A DNA stretch of 64,000 bases from positions 29,963 to 93,962 of the forward strand of contig VMRY01000034.1 in NCBI GenBank assembly GCA_007713595.1, read 5' to 3'. The translations under genes were made by a program, and so were the position numbers. Shown here piece by piece: positions 60,152 through 64,000 of this stretch; position 1 is the stretch's first letter, and each line of letters opens with the position of its first letter. Origin of the DNA: Sedimenticola thiotaurini (GTDB taxonomy: Bacteria > Pseudomonadota > Gammaproteobacteria > Chromatiales > Chromatiaceae). A model generated the notes under the pieces. It worked only from the letters and a program-made list of their open reading frames with translations. It was not told the DNA's origin and searched no databases.

Positions 60152-61813
60152 TCAGGGACTCTGAATGAGCAGCGCTATGCGGGCAAGTATCTCTGCAGCC
60201 AACTCATCATCACTCGCGATCTGTTTCTGCTCTTTCAATATCTCGGTAAGAATCTCAGGCGTGGTGAGCGGATTGGCGAGTACGACGCGGAAGACGGTGA
60301 TGGTGTCGCCATTGTAGCGGGCTGGAGCCAAACGGGTTCGAGAAACAAATGAGATGCCCGAGGCGCGCTGGCTCTTCTGGATCTGTTTTGTCAGCTGGTT
60401 CAGTTCGGCATTAATGGCAGATTGTTTCTCTGTATTGGCTGTTTTTAGTAGCTTCTGTATCCGTGCTGGCACATAGCGATAGGTCAGCAGGTTGAGCTCT
60501 GGTCGCGTGATCAGTTCAAAATCGCCCGCCGCCTCAATCAGATCAGCAAAGTTACTGGCCGTAGCGATGCCTTTGTCGATCAGCAGTTCATAGCCCTTAC
60601 GACCAATAATATTCAGTGCGGAGTGGACCAGCATGGCGGTGCCAGGGCGTGATCCTTCCAGAGTATGGCTGCCAAGATCCTTTGATCCCTTACGCAGAAT
60701 ATACTCGGCGTGATGTTCAATGCTGGCCAGTGAGGCGGGATTTTTAAACAGCACCATGCCGGCGCCCATGGGTACATAGAGCTGTTTATGGGCGTCAATC
60801 GTGACCGAATCAGCCCGCTCTATCCCTTTCAACAGATGCTTGTATTTGGATGAGAAGAGAGTTGGTCCTCCCCAGGCGGCATCCACATGGAAATGACAAC
60901 CTTCAGCGGCAGCGATATCGGCTAACTTGTCCAGCGGGTCAACATTACCGGTCTCTGTGGTGCCGGCGATGCCGACCAGACTGAGAATCTTGATGCCCTG
61001 CTGCTTCAGTTCGACAAGTGTGTCCTGCAACTGATCAGTATCGATCTTGTTATCCGTATCTGTCGGAATAGCGATAATGGAGTCTCGACCAATACCCAGA
61101 ATATCGGCGGCCTTGCCGAAAGAGTAGTGTCCGCGCTGGGAGATGAGTACAGCGACACCCTCGCAATTGTAATGACTGAGCGCCTTATAGAATCCCTCCC
61201 GGGCAATACCGCGAAAGCCTTCGCAGGCTGGGAACAGGCTGTTTCTGGCGACCCAGAGTGCGGTAATGTTGGCCAGCGTACCACCAGAGCAGAACGCACC
61301 AAGGGCACTTTCAGCGTTGTGCATCCAGGTTTGGTAAAAACCTTCATCCCGGTCATAGATCAGGGCGTGCAGCATGCCCAATACCTGGCGTTCCATCGGC
61401 GTAAAGGCCTTGGAAGTCTCAATCTTGACCAGATTCTGGTTGAGCGCCGTCATGATGCGGGAGAGCGGCAGCATGAAGCTGGGCAGGGCGGTGGTCATAT
61501 GCCCGACAAAACCCGGGGAGGCGGTATGTACCGACTGCGCCACCAGGGTGTCCATCAGGAACTCCGTGTAGTCAGAGACAAAGCTCGGCTGCTCAGGGAT
61601 CGTGGCTGATGAGAACTCCTCCTCGATCAGTGCCAGATCTTTCTCTGTGGCGACGATACGGTTGCGTAGGAAACCAACCAGATTCTGGGAGATCTCCTGA
61701 TCGATTTTTCCCAGTGTGGTATCAGGAGACTCCTGAACGGTAAAAATACGATAGAGATTGCTGAGATTAGCAACAGCAGGCTTCTGATCGTTATCAGGAA
61801 CTGGAGTCATCAT
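60152..61813 (-). CDS. PLP-dependent decarboxylase (PanP/glutamate decarboxylase-like)
   Basis: FHVDAAWGG and DSVTIDAHKQLYVPMGAGMVL (PLP lysine); group II decarboxylase fold sequence. Confidence 0.87.
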   Translation of the reverse strand: MMTPVPDNDQKPAVANLSNLYRIFTVQESPDTTLGKIDQEISQNLVGFLRNRIVATEKDLALIEEEFSSATIPEQPSFVSDYTEFLMDTLVAQSVHTASPGFVGHMTTALPSFMLPLSRIMTALNQNLVKIETSKAFTPMERQVLGMLHALIYDRDEGFYQTWMHNAESALGAFCSGGTLANITALWVARNSLFPACEGFRGIAREGFYKALSHYNCEGVAVLISQRGHYSFGKAADILGIGRDSIIAIPTDTDNKIDTDQLQDTLVELKQQGIKILSLVGIAGTTETGNVDPLDKLADIAAAEGCHFHVDAAWGGPTLFSSKYKHLLKGIERADSVTIDAHKQLYVPMGAGMVLFKNPASLASIEHHAEYILRKGSKDLGSHTLEGSRPGTAMLVHSALNIIGRKGYELLIDKGIATASNFADLIEAAGDFELITRPELNLLTYRYVPARIQKLLKTANTEKQSAINAELNQLTKQIQKSQRASGISFVSRTRLAPARYNGDTITVFRVVLANPLTTPEILTEILKEQKQIASDDELAAEILARIALLIQSP

Positions 61814-62087
61814 CACTGCGTTAAAACACCCGGGTTAAGGCCAGTAGCTAAATGTAGTGGTTGATTCGGGCGCTGTCGAGTTTTTTTGCTGCTCTGCGTC
61901 AAATTGTATCAGCTAAGGGGGTGCTACGGACTTTTTGGTAAGTCCATACATGAGACTCGTTCCGAGAGATTAGTATCTTCTGAAATTATGGTGCAGCTTT
62001 TAATACTAGTTAGTCAGTTGATTCGAGTGCCAATCGAGTCTTTAAAGGGGAGTTGCCCCGGCAAAAGTGAGTTCTGGCAAGCACAAC

Positions 62088-62444
62088 TCACAGCATCTTC
62101 AAACGATTTTTATCTGCTTTTGTCAGTTTACTGACTACCAACGCATAAGATTTGGCGAAAAGCTCAGTCAGTATTGTATCTGGTAGATCACCACCGAGTG
62201 AAATGGTGATCCAGTGTTTCTTGTTCATGTAGTAGCCTGGAATGACTGATTCAAATTGGCTTACCAGCACTTCCGCTTCGGCAGGGATGCACTTGAGTGT
62301 CACCTTGGGTGTCGTTTCATTTTGTGATACGAGGGCGAACATCTTACCCATGACCTTAAACACCAATGCATCGGGTCCAAACGGATAGGTTCCTTCAGCC
62401 GCTTTGAATTGTCCCAGAAATATTTCAACTGACCGTTTATCCAT
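62088..62444 (-). CDS. MmcQ/YjbR-family protein
   Basis: YPFGPDALVFKVMGKMFALVSQ..VTLKCIPAEAEVLVSQFESVIPGYYMNKKHWITISL. Confidence 0.88.
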   Translation of the reverse strand: MDKRSVEIFLGQFKAAEGTYPFGPDALVFKVMGKMFALVSQNETTPKVTLKCIPAEAEVLVSQFESVIPGYYMNKKHWITISLGGDLPDTILTELFAKSYALVVSKLTKADKNRLKML

Positions 62445-62557
62445 GGCTGATTTAATCGCTACTGTTTAATGTGACTTCACCTGACTTACTGAGCTGCTCA
62501 ACTCCTTCTCATCAATGTTAGGCAGGATCTGCTTTTCTTTCCACTGATTGGTGCAAC

Positions 62558-62995
62558 TCATGGCCCTATCTGAAGCAATCCTACAAGATGGATTGTGCCG
62601 AACAGCAGGCAGATCAGTGAGCTCCATAGCCAGAACACGGGTGTTCGTCCCAGCGGTCGGGAGATGAGAAACAGACCGCCAACACCGCGCAACAAGTATA
62701 CAGCCGTGGTTAATGAGATGACCCACAATAGCAGAGGCAGTTCGGCAATCACCCCGGCTCCAGAAAGGGCATAGAGAGACCAGATTGATAACGCAACAAC
62801 GATTAGTGAGGTGATCAGGGTAGGCCAGATACTGCCTCTCTCTGCCAGTAGAGCCATCTTTTCACCGGCACCAAAAAAGCGGTACCAAGGTGCGCCATAG
62901 CGGATGCAGCCGAGATGCAGAATTGCCACAATCGCGGTCAAGATGCCACCGATCAGCAAATAGGGGTTGATCGCACTATCAAAGTTAAATGCCAT
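62558..62995 (-). CDS. Small polytopic membrane protein of unknown function
   Basis: About four hydrophobic segments; LIGGILTAIVAILHLGCIRYGAPWYRFFGAGEKM. Confidence 0.6.
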   Translation of the reverse strand: MAFNFDSAINPYLLIGGILTAIVAILHLGCIRYGAPWYRFFGAGEKMALLAERGSIWPTLITSLIVVALSIWSLYALSGAGVIAELPLLLWVISLTTAVYLLRGVGGLFLISRPLGRTPVFWLWSSLICLLFGTIHLVGLLQIGP

Positions 62996-63088
62996 ATCGC
63001 TTTTGTACTCCCTGTATCGGTATGGATAGGCCGATCACCCGGATCATCTATGCAGAATTTGTTGAGTGAAGTGAAACTTGCTAGGCCG

Positions 63089-63502
63089 TTATATACTATT
63101 AACCGGTGGCCCTTTCAATTCAACTACATTACCTTCAGGATCGGTAAGATAGATAGAAGGCCCTGCACCCTCCGCCCCATAGCGTGATTCCATATCACCC
63201 ACCTCAATATCAAACTCCTCCAGGTGAGCGCGAATCCCGGCTTCATCAAAGGGATCAATACGCAGACAGAAGTGATCAAGATTGCGTGCATCCTTATCCG
63301 GCGCTGCACCACCGGCTCTACCTAACTGCCCATCTACAGTTACCAGATCTATAAGTGAACGTCCTGCGCGCAGCTGAATCAGGCCAATGTCATCCTTGCG
63401 GCGTTCCACAGTACAGCCCAGTGCACTGCAGTAGAAGTGGAGCATGGCATCGAGATCAACAATACGAAGTACAAGATGATCGATTTCTCGAATATGTATC
63501 AT
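63089..63502 (-). CDS. VOC (glyoxalase/bleomycin resistance) family protein
   Basis: REIDHLVLRIVDLDAMLHFYCSALG...DPEGNVVELKGPP. Confidence 0.9.
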   Translation of the reverse strand: MIHIREIDHLVLRIVDLDAMLHFYCSALGCTVERRKDDIGLIQLRAGRSLIDLVTVDGQLGRAGGAAPDKDARNLDHFCLRIDPFDEAGIRAHLEEFDIEVGDMESRYGAEGAGPSIYLTDPEGNVVELKGPPVNSI

Positions 63503-63617
63503 GACCTGCTTCCTTCAAAATCACTGTCGCAGTTTATAATATTTTTCATATGGCTTGTGGTGAGTGTCACGGAGATCAACACTCGTTAAGATAGAAAAAC
63601 TGATAGAACTTATTCGT

Positions 63618-63980
63618 TTACTCCAATCTACGGCGCTCTGCATCAAATGAGAATAGTATATAAAAAAATAGCAGAGCATACATGATGCAGATAAAGATAA
63701 AATTAATCTGAGCAGATACATCACCAACGAGCGCAAACAGCAGGAATAGGATAAGAGAATTCATAGATATCATGACTTTCCATCGTTCCCAATTATTAAC
63801 TGCGTCATTGCTTATGAGTCCAACCGCCGGTATGAAAACTAACAAGCTATATACGGCATTCAAATTTTCTGGACGATGACCCACAAGTCCAAGATTATAA
63901 AAGGCCAGGAAAATAATCAGTACATCGATAATATCAAGCACAAAAGATCCAAAACTATAATCCGAAATGAATTTGTCCAA
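63618..63980 (-). CDS. Small membrane protein of unknown function
   Basis: Hydrophobic 120 aa ORF near the window edge. Confidence 0.4.
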   Translation of the reverse strand: MDKFISDYSFGSFVLDIIDVLIIFLAFYNLGLVGHRPENLNAVYSLLVFIPAVGLISNDAVNNWERWKVMISMNSLILFLLFALVGDVSAQINFIFICIMYALLFFYILFSFDAERRRLE

Positions 63981-64000
63981 GTGAAGATTGGTGAATGGTA

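Noticed and set aside
1-64000. CRISPR arrays, tRNA/rRNA genes, insertion sequences, prophage or toxin-antitoxin modules
   Set aside because: No spaced identical repeats, transposase/integrase motifs or recognisable RNA genes were seen on reading the sequence and ORF track. tRNAscan and ISfinder runs would be needed for certainty.

Overview
The window is an ordinary gammaproteobacterial-type chromosomal segment, densely coding and about 50% GC by eye. I saw no rRNA, tRNA, CRISPR array, transposase or phage genes. Main blocks: (1) a C4-dicarboxylate TRAP locus, with dctB cut by the left edge and divergent dctPQM, plus a sigma54-like promoter. (2) Two winged-helix/TPR regulators, each beside a class I SAM methyltransferase. 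The second precedes a translationally coupled methyltransferase - nitrilase - signal-peptide nitrilase homologue - VTT membrane protein operon. (3) A Lon-like protease next to a PolX-like HhH protein. (4) A complete C-P lyase operon phnCDEFGHIJKLMNP (no phnO) with a Pho-box-like sequence. (5) A pair of single-TM coiled-coil proteins sharing a C-terminal motif. (6) recQ, a nested inverted-repeat element and an MscK-like channel. (7) A nickel ECF-type uptake locus, nikR-nikKMLQO, in which nikM appears to have no canonical start codon (AUC in place of AUG) and a perfect inverted repeat lies before nikK. (8) Two uncharacterised exported proteins with internal repeats. (9) Assorted redox, regulatory and signalling genes, including a decayed pyruvate kinase pseudogene. 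The observations most worth follow-up are the nikM start codon, the two-nitrilase operon, the coiled-coil pair and the repeat-containing exported pair. All calls come from reading the sequence and translations; no database search was run.
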